Assembly: GCF_016887965.1 (NCBI RefSeq) | Contig: NZ_JAFDVD010000005.1 | Coordinates: 1-64,000 of the forward strand | Reading direction: 5' to 3' | DNA from: Phycicoccus sonneratiae | GTDB lineage: Bacteria; Actinomycetota; Actinomycetes; Actinomycetales; Dermatophilaceae | Length of the DNA: 64,000 bases | In this document: in pieces, positions 24,887 through 40,508 of the stretch | How the letters are laid out: every line of letters starts with the position of its first letter | How positions within the stretch are numbered: position 1 is the stretch's first letter | The notes under the pieces: generated by a model | What the model was told of the DNA's origin: nothing | Seen by the model: only the letters and a program-made list of their open reading frames with translations | Database searches by the model: none | Program-made: the position numbers and the translations under genes

Positions 24887-26445
24887 GCTCGCCGGCCGCC
24901 GAGACCCCCGACCTCGCCTACGGTCAGACCTGGCCGGGGCTCGACGTCTTCGGCGTCCTCGCGCGCGACCGGCGCGTCATCCCCGTCGTGCGCCGGCTGA
25001 TGGGTGACGCCGAGACGCCGGTCGGGGTCTACCGCAAGCTCGCCGGCGACCGGCCCGGCACGTTCCTCCTCGAGTCCGCCGAGCACGGCGGCGTCTGGTC
25101 GCGGTGGTCGATCGTCGGGGCCGCGAGCCGCGCCACCCTCACCGAGAAGGCCGGCCTCGCGCACTGGGTCGGCGAGCCCCCGGTCGGCGTGCCCACCGAG
25201 GGTCCCGCCACCGAGGCGCTGCGCGCGACGATGGAGGCGCTCGCGACCCCGCCCATCGCCGGGCTGCCCCCACTCACCGGCGGGATGGTCGGCGCCATCT
25301 CGTACGACGCCGTCCGGCGCTGGGAGAAGGTCCCCGCCGAGCTCCCCGACGAGCTCGGCCTGCCCGAGCTCTCGATGGTGCTCGCCACCGACCTCGCCGT
25401 CCTCGACCACGCCGACGGCTCGATCCTCCTCGTCGCGAACGCGGTCAACTACGACGACACCGACGAGCGGGTCGAGGAGGCCTGGGCCGGCGCGGTCGCG
25501 CGCCTCGACGCGATGACCGCCGCCCTCGCGGCCCCCGCCCCGAGCACGGTGGCCGTCGTCGACACCGCGGCCGTCGACGACGCGATGGGCCGAGTCCGCT
25601 CGAACACCACCCGCGAGCGGTACGAGGAGGTCGTCGAGCTCGCGAAGGAGGACATCCGGGCCGGCGAGGTGTTCCAGGTTGTCCTCTCGCAGCGGTTCTC
25701 GCTCGACTGCCCGGCCGACCCCCTCGAGGTCTACCGCGCCCTGCGCGCCTCCAACCCGAGCCCGTACATGTACCTCTTCCGGCTGCACGACGCCGACGGC
25801 TCCGAGTACGCCGTCGTGGGCAGCAGCCCGGAGGCGCTCGTGCGGGTGACGGGCGAGCGGGCCATCACCCACCCGATCGCCGGGTCGCGCCCCCGGGGCA
25901 AGACCCCGGAGGACGACGTGCGCCTCGCCGACGAGCTGCTCGCCGACCCCAAGGAGCGCAGCGAGCACGTGATGCTCGTCGACCTCGGCCGCAACGACCT
26001 CCAGCGCGTGTGCCGCCCGGGCACCGTCGACGTCGTCGAGTTCATGGACGTCCGCCGCTACAGCCACGTCATGCACCTCGAGTCGACGGTCGTCGGCGGC
26101 ACCCGCCCCGGGGCCGGCGCCTACGACGTCCTCGTCTCGACCTTCCCGGCCGGCACGCTCAGCGGCGCGCCGAAGCCGCGGGCCCTCGCCCTCATCGAGC
26201 GGTACGAGCCCTCGCGCCGGGGCGTCTACGGTGGTGTCGTCGGTTACCTCGACTTCCACGGCGACCTCGACATGGCCATCGCCATCCGCACCGCGGTCGT
26301 CAAGGACGGAGTGGCCCACGTCCAGGCCGGCGCCGGCATCGTCGCCGACTCGGTCCCGGCCCGCGAGCACGAGGAGTGCGTCCACAAGGCCACCGCCGCC
26401 CTGCGGGCCGTCGCCACCGCCGGGGCGATGCGGACCGTCTCGTGA
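24883..26445 (+). CDS. trpE: Anthranilate synthase component I
   Basis: TrpE makes anthranilate from chorismate and ammonia (EC 4.1.3.27). The 520-residue product has the N-terminal regulatory domain with the FLLESAEHG segment, which contains the conserved LLES element of tryptophan feedback. The chorismate-binding domain has [29 protein letters not shown] and [14 protein letters not shown]. The glutaminase partner trpG is not nearby. Both ends overlap neighbours as GTGA, so hisI, trpE and the next gene are translationally chained. Confidence 0.96.
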   Translation: MSSPAAETPDLAYGQTWPGLDVFGVLARDRRVIPVVRRLMGDAETPVGVYRKLAGDRPGTFLLESAEHGGVWSRWSIVGAASRATLTEKAGLAHWVGEPPVGVPTEGPATEALRATMEALATPPIAGLPPLTGGMVGAISYDAVRRWEKVPAELPDELGLPELSMVLATDLAVLDHADGSILLVANAVNYDDTDERVEEAWAGAVARLDAMTAALAAPAPSTVAVVDTAAVDDAMGRVRSNTTRERYEEVVELAKEDIRAGEVFQVVLSQRFSLDCPADPLEVYRALRASNPSPYMYLFRLHDADGSEYAVVGSSPEALVRVTGERAITHPIAGSRPRGKTPEDDVRLADELLADPKERSEHVMLVDLGRNDLQRVCRPGTVDVVEFMDVRRYSHVMHLESTVVGGTRPGAGAYDVLVSTFPAGTLSGAPKPRALALIERYEPSRRGVYGGVVGYLDFHGDLDMAIAIRTAVVKDGVAHVQAGAGIVADSVPAREHEECVHKATAALRAVATAGAMRTVS

Positions 26446-27047
26446 GGCGGCTCACCGGCAAGGGCCCGGTCGCCCTCCTCGCGCTGCTCGGCGCCGGCGT
26501 CGTCCTCGTCGCCGGCTTCCGGCCCTGGGTCTCGGGCACCGTCGCCGACGCCGTGCTCGGCGGCAGCCGGGTGCTCGCCTCCGGGTCGGAGGTCGCCCCC
26601 GGGCTGTCGGCGGTCGCGCTCGCCGTCGCGGCCGCGGCCGTCGCGGTCGTCGCCGCCGGCCGGGTCGCGCGGGTCGTGGCCCTCGTCCTCTGGGTCGTCT
26701 GTCTCGGCACCGCCGGGGTGCTCGTCGGGCGGGTCCTCGCCGACCCGTCCGGGGTCCTCGGCCCGGTGGCGGCGGCCCGCGTGGGCCGCACGGGCACCGT
26801 CGCGGCGACCGCCACGGCCACCGCCTGGCCGTGGGTCGCGGCGCTCGGCCTCGTGCTCGCGGCCGCGGCGCTCGCGGCCGCGGTCGTGGGCCGCCGGCGG
26901 TGGGCCGCACCCTCGCGCCGCTACGAGCGGACCGACGCCCCCGAGGGTCACGTCGCCGGGTCGCGCGGCGAGCGCGTGGGCACGGCCTGGGACGACCTGT
27001 CGGCCGGCCGCGACCCGACCGACGTCGGCGACGAGCGCCGGACCTGA
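26442..27047 (+). CDS. Trp operon-associated membrane protein
   Basis: The 201-residue protein has four hydrophobic segments (about 8-28, 48-68, 72-94 and 128-150) and an Arg/Asp-rich cytoplasmic tail. A protein of this pattern between trpE and trpC is the Trp_oprn_chp family (tryptophan-associated transmembrane protein), recognised only by its position in actinobacterial trp operons. Its function is unknown. The start overlaps the trpE stop as GTGA. Confidence 0.82.
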   Translation: MRRLTGKGPVALLALLGAGVVLVAGFRPWVSGTVADAVLGGSRVLASGSEVAPGLSAVALAVAAAAVAVVAAGRVARVVALVLWVVCLGTAGVLVGRVLADPSGVLGPVAAARVGRTGTVAATATATAWPWVAALGLVLAAAALAAAVVGRRRWAAPSRRYERTDAPEGHVAGSRGERVGTAWDDLSAGRDPTDVGDERRT

Positions 27048-27113
27048 CAGAATCGACCCCGAGCACCCGACCGCCGGGCCCCTCCGGGCCCCCAGACCCG
27101 TAGAGGTGGACCC

Positions 27114-27341
27114 ATGGACGAGCACGAGGACCACGGCCACAGCGTCGCCGCGTGGACCGCCGTGACGATCATCATCGTCGCGTCCGTCATCATGTCCGTC
27201 GCCGTGGTGTTCCCGAACCGCTGGCTCTTCGTCGGCGGGGCCGTCCTCGCCGTCGTCGGCGCGGTCGCGGGCAAGGTCCTCTCGATGGCGGGGTACGGCG
27301 CGGCCGGCCGCGACCACGAGCAGGCCCCCTCGATCCGGTGA
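27114..27341 (+). CDS. HGxxPAAW-family small membrane protein
   Basis: The 75-residue protein has the family motif in variant form, [11 protein letters not shown] (residues 8-18), with Ser-Val instead of the usual xP before AAW. Two membrane helices follow (about 14-36 and 42-62). The family is found next to trpC in many actinobacteria and has no known function. AGAGGTGG ends 5-6 bases before the ATG. trpC follows after 13 bp. Confidence 0.82.
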   Translation: MDEHEDHGHSVAAWTAVTIIIVASVIMSVAVVFPNRWLFVGGAVLAVVGAVAGKVLSMAGYGAAGRDHEQAPSIR

Positions 27342-27354
27342 CGGTCGCCGCACC

Positions 27355-28151
27355 GTGACCACCGTCCTCGACGGCATCGTCGCCGGGGTCCGCGAGGACC
27401 TCGCGCTGCGCGAGGCCGCCCGTCCGCTCTCCGCCGTCCGCGAGGCCGCGGCCGCCGCGCCGCCGGCCCTCGACGCCGAGGCCGTGCTGCGCCGTCCCGG
27501 GCTCTCGCTCATCGCCGAGGTCAAGCGCGCCAGCCCGAGCAAGGGCGCGCTCTCCGACATCCCCGACCCCGCCGCGCTCGCCACCCGCTACGCGGCGGGC
27601 GGGGCCGCGGCCATCTCGGTGCTCACCGAGGCGCGGCGCTTCGGCGGCAGCCTCGACGACCTCGACGCCGTGCGTGCCGCCGTCTCGGTCCCGGTGCTGC
27701 GCAAGGACTTCGTCGTCAGCGAGTACCAGGTGTGGGAGGCGCGGGCCCACGGCGCCGACCTCGTGCTGCTCATCGTCGCCGCCCTCGACGACGCCACGCT
27801 CGCCCGGCTGCTGGCCCTCGTCGGCGAGCTGGGGATGACCGCCCTCGTCGAGGTGCACGACGAGCCCGAGACCCAGCGCGCGCTCGACGCCGGCGCGACG
27901 GTCGTCGGCGTCAACGCGCGCAACCTCAAGACCCTCGAGGTGCACCCCGACACCTTCTCCCGGCTGCGGCCCCTCCTGCCCGCCGGCGTCGTCGCGGTCG
28001 CGGAGTCCGGCATCGGCGGTCCCGAGGACGCGGGCTCGTACGCGTCGCAGGGCGCCGACGTCGTCCTCGTCGGGGAGGCCCTCGTGCGCACCGGCGACCC
28101 GTCGTCCGCCGCTGCGGCCATCGTCGCGGCCGGGGCCCCGGAGGTGGCGTC

Positions 28152-28155
<4 letters not shown>
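27355..28155 (+). CDS. trpC: Indole-3-glycerol phosphate synthase
   Basis: TrpC converts carboxyphenylamino-deoxyribulose phosphate to indole-3-glycerol phosphate (EC 4.1.1.48). The 266-residue barrel has [15 protein letters not shown] with the catalytic Lys, [25 protein letters not shown] and [10 protein letters not shown]. It is monofunctional and not fused to trpF. In actinobacteria the HisA homologue PriA usually supplies the TrpF activity. Its stop overlaps trpB as GTGA. Confidence 0.96.
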
Positions 28156-29395
<1,240 letters not shown>

Positions 29396-29399
<4 letters not shown>

Positions 29400-30226
29400 G
29401 CACGGCCGTCGCCGGGGTGGCCGAGACCCTCGCCCGGTGCCGCGCCGAGGGCCGCGCCGCCCTCGTGGGCTACCTGCCGGTCGGGTACCCGACCGTCGAG
29501 GGCTCCCTCGAGGCGATGCGCGTCCTCGTCGAGGCGGGGTGCGACGTCGTCGAGGTCGGCATCCCGTACAGCGACCCCGTCATCGACGGCCCGGTCATCC
29601 AGCAGGCGACGAGCGAGGCGCTGGCCGCGGGGACCCGCGTCGACGACGTCTTCACCGCGGTGGCCACCGTCCGCGAGGCCGGGGCGACCCCGCTCGTCAT
29701 GTCCTACTGGAACCTCGTCCTGCACCGCGGCGTCGAGCGCTTCGCCGGCGACCTCGCGGCCGCCGGCGGCGCCGGGCTCATCACCCCCGACCTCATCCCG
29801 GAGGAGGCCGACGAGTGGGTCGCCGCGAGCGACCGCCACGGCCTCGACCGCGTCTTCCTCGTCGCGCCGAGCAGCACCCCCGAGCGGCTGGTGCGGGTCA
29901 CCTCCGCCTGCCGCGGCTTCGTCTACGCCGCGTCGACGATGGGGGTCACCGGCGCCCGCAGCAGCGTCGACACCGACGCGCGCGGGCTCGTCGAGCGGGT
30001 GCGCGCCGTCACCGACGTGCCGGTGTGCATCGGGCTCGGCGTCTCGACCCGCGAGCAGGCCGCCGAGATCGGCGCGTACGCCGACGGCGTCATCGTCGGC
30101 TCGGCGCTCGTGCGCGCGCTCGGCGGCGACGGGGAACTCGCGCCACGGCTCGAGGCGTTGCGCACACTGACCACCCGGCTCGCAGCAGGCGTCCGCGAGG
30201 CCGCCCGCACCACCGACCAGCCCTGA
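29396..30226 (+). CDS. trpA: Tryptophan synthase alpha chain
   Basis: TrpA cleaves indole-3-glycerol phosphate and channels indole to TrpB. The 276-residue barrel has [15 protein letters not shown], the catalytic Glu and Asp in [31 protein letters not shown] and the phosphate loop [24 protein letters not shown]. The usual PFSDP is PYSDP here, as in other actinobacteria. It is the last trp gene of the operon. trpD, trpF and trpG are absent from the window. Confidence 0.96.
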
Positions 30227-30255
30227 TCCGGACACCGAGAGGCACACCCAGCACC

Positions 30256-31032
30256 ATGGCGAAGAAGACCAGCTCGACCAAGGCCGCCGGCACCGCGCGC
30301 CAGGCCAAGATCCAGGCCGCGCAGAAGGCGTCCGGTGGCGGCTCGAACAAGATCGTCGTCGCCACCGTCGTCGTCGTCGTGGCCATCGTCGCCGTCGTCG
30401 GCGGGGTGGTGTGGTCGCAGGCGAAGAAGCAGGCGAGCGTCGGGACCAGCACGGCCGTGCCCGCCGGCTCCTCGATGGGCAAGCCGTTCCGCGCGTACGC
30501 CGACGTCACACCGGTCGCCGGCGCCCCCACCGTTGACCTCTACGAGGACTTCCAGTGCCCGAACTGCGGGCAGTTCGAGGGCATCCTCGGCGAGACCATC
30601 CGCGACCTCGGCCAGTCCGGCAAGATCGTCCTCAACTACCACGTGCTGAACTTCCTCGACAAGAATACCGGCGCCCGGAATTCCACCCCGGCGGCCAACG
30701 GCGCCTTCTGCGCCGCGACGACCGGCAAGTTCCAGCAGTTCCACGACGCGGTCTACCGCAACCAGAAGACCGAGGGTGAGGACGTGGACCAGGCCACACT
30801 CGACGGATGGGCCAAGGTGGCTGGTATCACCGGGTCCGCCCTGACGGCCTGGAACACGTGCGTCGCCGATGGCACGTATGACAGATACATCCAGTCCGTC
30901 AACGACGCGGCATTCAAGCTCCCCGGCTTCCAGGGCACACCCACCGTCAGCATCAACGGCGAGATGAAAGATCTGCGGACGGTAGGCACGGTGGAGGGCT
31001 TCACCAAGGCCGTCCAGGACGCCACGAAGTGA
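30256..31032 (+). CDS. Membrane-anchored DsbA-like thiol-disulfide oxidoreductase
   Basis: The 258-residue protein has a Lys/Ala-rich cytoplasmic N-terminus, one membrane anchor (about 32-53) and an extracytoplasmic thioredoxin-fold domain of the DsbA/Thioredoxin_4 type. The active-site CPNC is at residues 101-104 (YEDFQCPNCGQFEG), and the cis-Pro loop is in FQGTPTVSING. It probably oxidises or isomerises disulfides in secreted proteins. A GAGAGG site lies 13 bases before the ATG. It sits between trpA and lgt. Confidence 0.88.
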   Translation: MAKKTSSTKAAGTARQAKIQAAQKASGGGSNKIVVATVVVVVAIVAVVGGVVWSQAKKQASVGTSTAVPAGSSMGKPFRAYADVTPVAGAPTVDLYEDFQCPNCGQFEGILGETIRDLGQSGKIVLNYHVLNFLDKNTGARNSTPAANGAFCAATTGKFQQFHDAVYRNQKTEGEDVDQATLDGWAKVAGITGSALTAWNTCVADGTYDRYIQSVNDAAFKLPGFQGTPTVSINGEMKDLRTVGTVEGFTKAVQDATK

Positions 31033-31063
31033 GCACCCCGGCCCCGGCCGAGGTGACCCCCAC

Positions 31064-31954
31064 GTGATCGCCTACCTCCCGAGCCCCACCGTCGGCGCGC
31101 TGCACCTCGGCCCGCTCACCCTGCGGGCGTACGCGCTGTGCATCCTCGCCGGCATCGTCCTCGCGGTCTGGCTCACCGGGCGGCGGCTCGCCGCCCGGGG
31201 GAGCGACCCCGGCGTCGTGCTCGACGTCTCCGCCTGGGCGGTGATCTTCGGCATCGTCGGCGGCCGGCTCTACCACGTCGTCACGACCCCGGGTCCGTAC
31301 TTCGGCGAGGGCGGGAACCTCGTCGACGCCCTGAAGATCTGGAACGGCGGGCTCGGCATCTGGGGCGCGATCTCGCTCGGTGCGCTCGGGGCCTGGATCG
31401 GCTGCAAGCGCTCGGGCGTGCCCTTCCTCCAGTTCGCCGACGCCGCGGCCCCGGGCGTCGCCTTCGCCCAGGCCCTCGGCCGGTGGGGCAACTGGTTCAA
31501 CAACGAGCTGCACGGCGCGCCGACCACCCTCCCGTGGGGCCTGCGGGTCTACGAGTGGGACCAGTCGGCCGGCCGGGCGGTCACCGACTCCGCGGGCGAC
31601 CCCGTCGTCGCCGGGGTCTTCCACCCGACCTTCCTCTACGAGTTCCTCTTCCTCGTCGTGCTGGGCGTCCTGCTCCTCGTCGTCGACCGGCGGCGGCGGC
31701 TCGCGCCCGGCCAGCTCCTCGGGCTCTACGTGGCCGGCTACCCCATCGGGCGGATCGTCGTCGAGAAGATGCGCACCGACGAGGCCGAGCTGATCCTCGG
31801 GCAGCGGCTCAACGTCTGGACGAGCGTCCTCGTCTTCCTCCTCGGCCTCTGGATCGTCTGGTTCACCGGTCGGCGGGCGCGCTCCCGTGACGCTGCCGAC
31901 GGGCCGGTCGACGAGCCCTCCGACGAACCCTCCGAGTCCCAGGATGTGGGATAG
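31064..31954 (+). CDS. lgt: Prolipoprotein diacylglyceryl transferase
   Basis: Lgt transfers diacylglycerol from phosphatidylglycerol to the lipobox cysteine of prelipoproteins (EC 2.5.1.145). The 296-residue membrane protein has about seven helices, the IFGIVGGRLYHVVT segment, the signature ALGRWGNWFNNELHGAPT near residues 140-157, and YPIGRIVVEKMRTDE. An acidic cytoplasmic tail ends the protein. An AGGTGA site at 31051-31056 precedes the GTG. Confidence 0.95.
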   Translation: MIAYLPSPTVGALHLGPLTLRAYALCILAGIVLAVWLTGRRLAARGSDPGVVLDVSAWAVIFGIVGGRLYHVVTTPGPYFGEGGNLVDALKIWNGGLGIWGAISLGALGAWIGCKRSGVPFLQFADAAAPGVAFAQALGRWGNWFNNELHGAPTTLPWGLRVYEWDQSAGRAVTDSAGDPVVAGVFHPTFLYEFLFLVVLGVLLLVVDRRRRLAPGQLLGLYVAGYPIGRIVVEKMRTDEAELILGQRLNVWTSVLVFLLGLWIVWFTGRRARSRDAADGPVDEPSDEPSESQDVG

Positions 31955-31989
31955 GCCGGCTCGAATGGCAAGACGCGGGGGGTCGGGGC

Positions 31990-31995
31990 TAGCAT
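31990..31995 (+). promoter_or_regulatory. -10 box upstream of the gltB leader ORF
   Basis: TAGCAT lies 8 bases before GTG 32004, matching the leaderless spacing seen elsewhere in the window. Confidence 0.45.
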
Positions 31996-32003
31996 TCCGG
32001 CAC

Positions 32004-32027
32004 GTGGCCAACGTCGTCCGCGCCTGA
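32004..32027 (+). CDS. Possible leaderless leader peptide before gltB (MANVVRA)
   Basis: A seven-codon ORF (GTG GCC AAC GTC GTC CGC GCC TGA) begins 8 bases after a TAGCAT box and ends 55 bases before gltB. Leaderless short upstream ORFs are known in actinobacteria to regulate amino-acid genes. The codons do not show an obvious amino-acid bias toward Glu or Gln. A stem with a GNRA-type tetraloop lies between it and gltB. It may be chance, since short ORFs are common in GC-rich DNA. Confidence 0.35.
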   Translation: MANVVRA

Positions 32028-32040
32028 CCTTGCCGTGCCC

Positions 32041-32056
32041 GGTCCCGCGAGGGGCC
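32041..32056 (+). promoter_or_regulatory. GNRA-tetraloop hairpin in the gltB leader
   Basis: GGTCCC (32041-32046) pairs with GGGGCC (32051-32056), with one G-U pair, around a GCGA loop. It sits between the leader ORF and the gltB start. Confidence 0.4.
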
Positions 32057-32082
32057 GTCGACCCCGAGGACGGTGATGCGAC

Positions 32083-36616
<4,534 letters not shown>

Positions 36617-36624
<8 letters not shown>

Positions 36625-38077
36625 CCCCCAGGGTTTCTTGAGGACGCGCGAGCGCGAGCTGCCGCGGCGGCGCCCGGTGCCGGTGCGCATCCGGGACTGG
36701 AAGGAGGTCTACGAGGACCAGCCGGTCCCCGAGCTCCAGCGCCAGGCGGGCCGCTGCATGGACTGCGGGATCCCGTTCTGCCACAGCGGGTGTCCGCTGG
36801 GAAACCTCATCCCCGAGTGGAACGACCTCGCGTGGCGCGGCGAGTGGCGCGAGGCCATCGACCGCCTCCACGCCACGAACAACTTCCCCGAGTTCACCGG
36901 CCGGCTCTGCCCGGCGCCGTGCGAGTCGGCGTGCGTGCTCGGCATCAACCAGCCGCCGGTCACCATCAAGCAGGTCGAGGTCAGCGTCATCGACCGGGCC
37001 TTCGAGAACGGCACCGTCCTGCCGCAGGCCCCCGAGCGGCTCTCCGGCAAGACCGTCGCCGTCGTCGGCTCCGGCCCGGCCGGGCTGGCCGCCGCGCAGC
37101 AGCTGACCCGCGCCGGGCACACCGTCGCCGTCTACGAGCGCGCCGACCAGCCGGGCGGCCTGCTCCGCTACGGCATCCCCGAGTTCAAGATGGAGAAGGC
37201 CGTCCTCGACCGGCGGATCGCGCAGATGAAGTCCGAGGGGACCCGGTTCCGCACCGGCGTCTCCGTCGGGCAGGACATCACCGGCGCCGACCTCCGCAAG
37301 CGCTTCGACGCCGTCGTCGTCGCCATCGGGTCCACCGTCCCGCGCGACCTCCCGGTGCCGGGGCGCGAGCTCGACGGCGTCGTCCAGGCGATGGACTTCC
37401 TCCCGCCGGCCAACCGGGTCGCCCTCGGGCAGACCGTCGAGGGCCAGGTCACGGCCCACGGCAAGGACGTCGTCGTCATCGGCGGCGGCGACACCGGCGC
37501 CGACTGCATCGGCACCGCGCACCGCCAGGGCGCCCGCTCGGTGACGAGCCTCGAGATCATGCCGCAGCCCGGGGTCGACCGCTCCGACGCGCACCCGTGG
37601 CCGACCTACCCGATGCTGTTCCGCGTCGCGTCCGCGCACGAAGAGGGCGGCGACCGCGTCTACGCCACGACGACGAGCGAGGTCGTCGGCGACGAGCACG
37701 GCCGGGTGCGGGGGCTGCGCCTCCACGAGGTCCGCATGGGCGAGAGCGGCTTCGAGAAGGTCGAGGGCTCCGAGCGCGAGATCCCGGCCCAGCTCGTGCT
37801 CCTCGCCATGGGCTTCCTCGGTCCCCAGGCCGAGGGCCTCCTCGAGCAGCTCGAGGTCGAGAAGGACCCGCGCACCAACGTCGCCCGCGACGGCCACTTC
37901 ATGTCCTCGGTGCCCGGCGTCTTCGTCGCCGGCGACGCCGGCCGCGGTCAGTCGCTCATCGTCTGGGCGATCGCCGAGGGCCGCTCGGTGGCCCACGAGG
38001 TCGACGCCTGGCTGATGCACAAGCCGTCCCGGCTGCCGCGTCCGGTGGGCCCCACCGACCGCCCGCTCACGGCCTGA
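36617..38077 (+). CDS. gltD: Glutamate synthase small subunit
   Basis: GltD oxidises NADPH and passes electrons to GltB. The 486-residue protein has N-terminal 4Fe-4S cysteines ([18 protein letters not shown] and [10 protein letters not shown]), the FAD-binding [17 protein letters not shown], the NADPH-binding [15 protein letters not shown] and the C-terminal FAD motif [19 protein letters not shown]. The GTG at 36617 lies inside the end of gltB, in another frame, giving an 8-bp overlap and probable coupling. Confidence 0.97.
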
Positions 38078-38142
38078 GCGCGGGGTCGGCGGCGGGGTCG
38101 CCCGTCATGTGGCCCGCGTCACGGTGGAAACGGTTGCACCGA

Positions 38143-38148
38143 TAGGCT
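38143..38148 (+). promoter_or_regulatory. -10 box of a leaderless pyk transcript
   Basis: TAGGCT lies 7 bases before the ATG of pyk, and no ribosome-binding site is present. Confidence 0.6.
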
Positions 38149-38155
38149 CGACACC

Positions 38156-39619
38156 ATGCGTCGCGCGAAGATCGTCTGCACCCTCGGCCCGGCCACCTCC
38201 TCCGCGGAGAACCTGCGCGAGCTCGTCAAGGCGGGCATGGACGTCGCCCGGCTCAACCTCTCGCACGGCTCGCACGCGGACCACTCGCGCGTCTACACCG
38301 ACGTGCGCGCGGCGAGCGACGCGGTCGGGCGCGCGGTGGGCATCCTCGCCGACCTCCAGGGCCCGAAGATCCGCACCGCGCGCTTCGCCGACGGTCCCGT
38401 GGTGCTCGTGGGCGGGGCCACCTTCACCATCACGACGCGCGACGTGCCGGGTGACGTCCACGAGGTCGGCACCACGTACGCCGGCCTGCCGGGCGACGTG
38501 CACTCCGGCGACCGCATCCTCATCGACGACGGCAAGATCGCCCTCATCGCCACCGAGGTCACCGAGACCGACGTCGTCTGCCAGGTGCTCGAGGGCGGCC
38601 CGCTGAGCAACAACAAGGGCATCAACCTGCCCGGCGTCGCGGTCTCGGTGCCGGCGCTGTCGGAGAAGGACGAGGACGACCTGCGCTGGGCGCTGCGCAC
38701 CCGCGTCGACATGATCGCGCTGTCCTTCGTCCGCACCGCCGACGACATCCGCCGGGTGCACGAGATCATGGACGAGGAGGGCATCCGCCTCCCGGTCATC
38801 GCCAAGATCGAGAAGCCGCAGGCCGTCGAGAACCTCGACGAGATCATCCGCGCCTTCGACGGCGTCATGGTCGCCCGCGGGGACCTCGGGGTTGAGATGC
38901 CCCTGGAGCAGGTGCCCCTGGTCCAGAAGCGCGCCTGCGAGATCGCCCGCCGCCGGGCCAAGCCGGTCATCGTCGCCACCCAGGTGCTCGAGTCGATGAT
39001 CGAGAACTCGCGCCCGACCCGCGCCGAGGCCTCCGACGCCGCGAACGCCGTCCTCGACGGTGCCGACGCGCTGATGCTCTCCGGCGAGACGAGCGTCGGG
39101 AAGAACCCGTTCGCGGCCGTGCGCACGATGGCCCGCATCATCGAGAACACCGAGACCCACGGCCTGCACCGCATCCGGCCGCTCGGCACCCGCCCGAACT
39201 CCAAGGGTGGGGCGGTGACCGCGGCCGCGGCCGAGATCGGCGAGCTGCTCGGGGTCAAGTACCTCATCACCTTCACCGAGAGCGGCGACTCCTCGCGCCG
39301 GCTGGCCCGGGTGCGCCCGCGCATCCCGCTGCTGGCCTTCACCCCGAACCAGGCCACCCGCAGCCAGCTCGCGCTGTCGTGGGGCGTCGAGACCTTCCTC
39401 GTCGGCAAGGTCCGGCACACCGACGAGATGGCGATGCAGGTCGACGAGGTCCTGCTCGGGCTCGGCCGGGTCAAGGAGGGCGACAACGTCGTCATCGTCG
39501 CCGGCTCGCCCCCCGGCATCCCGGGGTCGACCAACGCCCTGCGCGTGCACCGCGTCGGCGACGCGAAGAACCGCGTCGCGGCGGCCTACGTCGACGCCGC
39601 CCACGACGGACGGGCCTGA
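38156..39619 (+). CDS. pyk: Pyruvate kinase
   Basis: Pyk makes pyruvate and ATP from phosphoenolpyruvate, the last step of glycolysis (EC 2.7.1.40). The 487-residue protein has the usual length. It starts [15 protein letters not shown], binds K+ and Mg via [13 protein letters not shown], has the catalytic Lys in [17 protein letters not shown] and the signature [21 protein letters not shown]-terminal allosteric domain follows. The leaderless-type promoter shows it is a separate unit from gltBD. Confidence 0.97.
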   Translation: MRRAKIVCTLGPATSSAENLRELVKAGMDVARLNLSHGSHADHSRVYTDVRAASDAVGRAVGILADLQGPKIRTARFADGPVVLVGGATFTITTRDVPGDVHEVGTTYAGLPGDVHSGDRILIDDGKIALIATEVTETDVVCQVLEGGPLSNNKGINLPGVAVSVPALSEKDEDDLRWALRTRVDMIALSFVRTADDIRRVHEIMDEEGIRLPVIAKIEKPQAVENLDEIIRAFDGVMVARGDLGVEMPLEQVPLVQKRACEIARRRAKPVIVATQVLESMIENSRPTRAEASDAANAVLDGADALMLSGETSVGKNPFAAVRTMARIIENTETHGLHRIRPLGTRPNSKGGAVTAAAAEIGELLGVKYLITFTESGDSSRRLARVRPRIPLLAFTPNQATRSQLALSWGVETFLVGKVRHTDEMAMQVDEVLLGLGRVKEGDNVVIVAGSPPGIPGSTNALRVHRVGDAKNRVAAAYVDAAHDGRA

Positions 39620-39640
39620 GGCCGGCCGGGGGCCCGTCGG

Positions 39641-39646
39641 TAGACT
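39641..39646 (+). promoter_or_regulatory. -10 box of the tRNA-Leu promoter
   Basis: TAGACT lies 12 bases before the mature tRNA 5' end, so transcription would begin a few bases ahead of it. It probably also drives the response-regulator gene. Confidence 0.5.
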
Positions 39647-39658
39647 GACGACGCCCCG

Positions 39659-39741
39659 GCCGGGGTGGTGGAACGGCAGACACGGCGGACTCAAAATCCG
39701 CTGCCCGCGAGGGCGTGCGGGTTCGAGTCCCGCTCCCGGCA
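39659..39741 (+). tRNA. tRNA-Leu, anticodon CAA
   Basis: The 83-base sequence folds as a class II tRNA. The acceptor arms GCCGGGG (39659-39665) and TCCCGGC (39734-39740) pair with one G-U. A D-arm closes with GTG/CAC. The anticodon stem GCGGA/TCCGC carries the loop CTCAAAA, giving anticodon CAA. A long variable arm follows (GCCCGCGAGGGCGTGC), then a T-arm with GTTCGAGTC. The 3' CCA is not encoded, since the next bases are ACA. Decodes UUG. Confidence 0.97.
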
Positions 39742-39742
39742 C

Positions 39743-40336
39743 ATGACCCAGAGTGCAGCCCCCACGAAGCGCGTCCTCGTCGCCGAGGACGAGGCCATCA
39801 TCCGCCTCGACCTCTCGGAGATGCTCCGCGAGGCCGGCTACGACGTCGTCGGCCAGGCCGGTGACGGCGAGCAGGCCGTCGAGCTCACCCGCTCGCTGCG
39901 GCCGGACATCGTCATCATGGACGTCAAGATGCCGGTCATGGACGGTCTGTCGGCCGCCGAGGCCATCGGCGCCGAGCGGCTGGCGCCCGTCGTCATGCTC
40001 ACCGCGTTCAGCCAGACCGAGCTCGTCGAGCGGGCGCGCGACGCCGGGGTCATGGCCTACGTCGTCAAGCCGTTCACCGCCAGCGACGTCACGCCGGCCC
40101 TCGACATCGCCCTCTCCCGCTGGAGCGAGCTCAAGGCGCTCGAGGAGGAGGTCGCCGACCTCGGCGAGCGGCTCGAGACCCGCAAGGCCGTCGACCGCGC
40201 CAAGGGCGTGCTCATGGCCAAGCTGAAGATCAGCGAGGCCGACGCCTTCCGGTGGATCCAGAAGACCGCCATGGACCGCCGGATGGGGATGCGCGAGGTC
40301 GCCGAGGCCGTCGTGGCGGGCATGGAGAAGGCCTGA
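39743..40336 (+). CDS. pdtaR: PdtaR-like response regulator with ANTAR domain
   Basis: The 197-residue protein has a receiver domain (residues about 9-125) with the acidic pair of VAEDEA, phospho-acceptor D60 (IVIMDVKMP), Thr87 region and K109 (YVVKPF). An ANTAR RNA-binding domain follows (about 135-190: [29 protein letters not shown]). ANTAR proteins act as antiterminators on nascent RNA. The sequence resembles mycobacterial PdtaR (Rv1626) closely along its length. ATG 39743 is the only plausible start, with one base between it and the tRNA 3' end, and no ribosome-binding site exists. Its cognate kinase is not in the window. Confidence 0.92.
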   Translation: MTQSAAPTKRVLVAEDEAIIRLDLSEMLREAGYDVVGQAGDGEQAVELTRSLRPDIVIMDVKMPVMDGLSAAEAIGAERLAPVVMLTAFSQTELVERARDAGVMAYVVKPFTASDVTPALDIALSRWSELKALEEEVADLGERLETRKAVDRAKGVLMAKLKISEADAFRWIQKTAMDRRMGMREVAEAVVAGMEKA

Positions 40337-40452
40337 CCCTCGGGCTCGGTGTCGGCGGTGTTCCGGCGCCGGTGCGGGGTCCGTGGCCCCCGGCCTCGAC
40401 GACGCACGACTTCCTGCGCCGACCCCCCTACCCAACGACGGTTCGAGGGGCA

Positions 40453-40458
40453 TAGTGT
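40453..40458 (+). promoter_or_regulatory. Candidate -10 box for the GNAT gene
   Basis: TAGTGT lies about 50 bases before GTG 40509, giving a short leader that contains the GAGGAGG site. Confidence 0.4.
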
Positions 40459-40508
40459 CCGGTGTCGGTGCGGTCCGCGTCGCGGGCCCGGAGCAACGAG
40501 GAGGTCCG

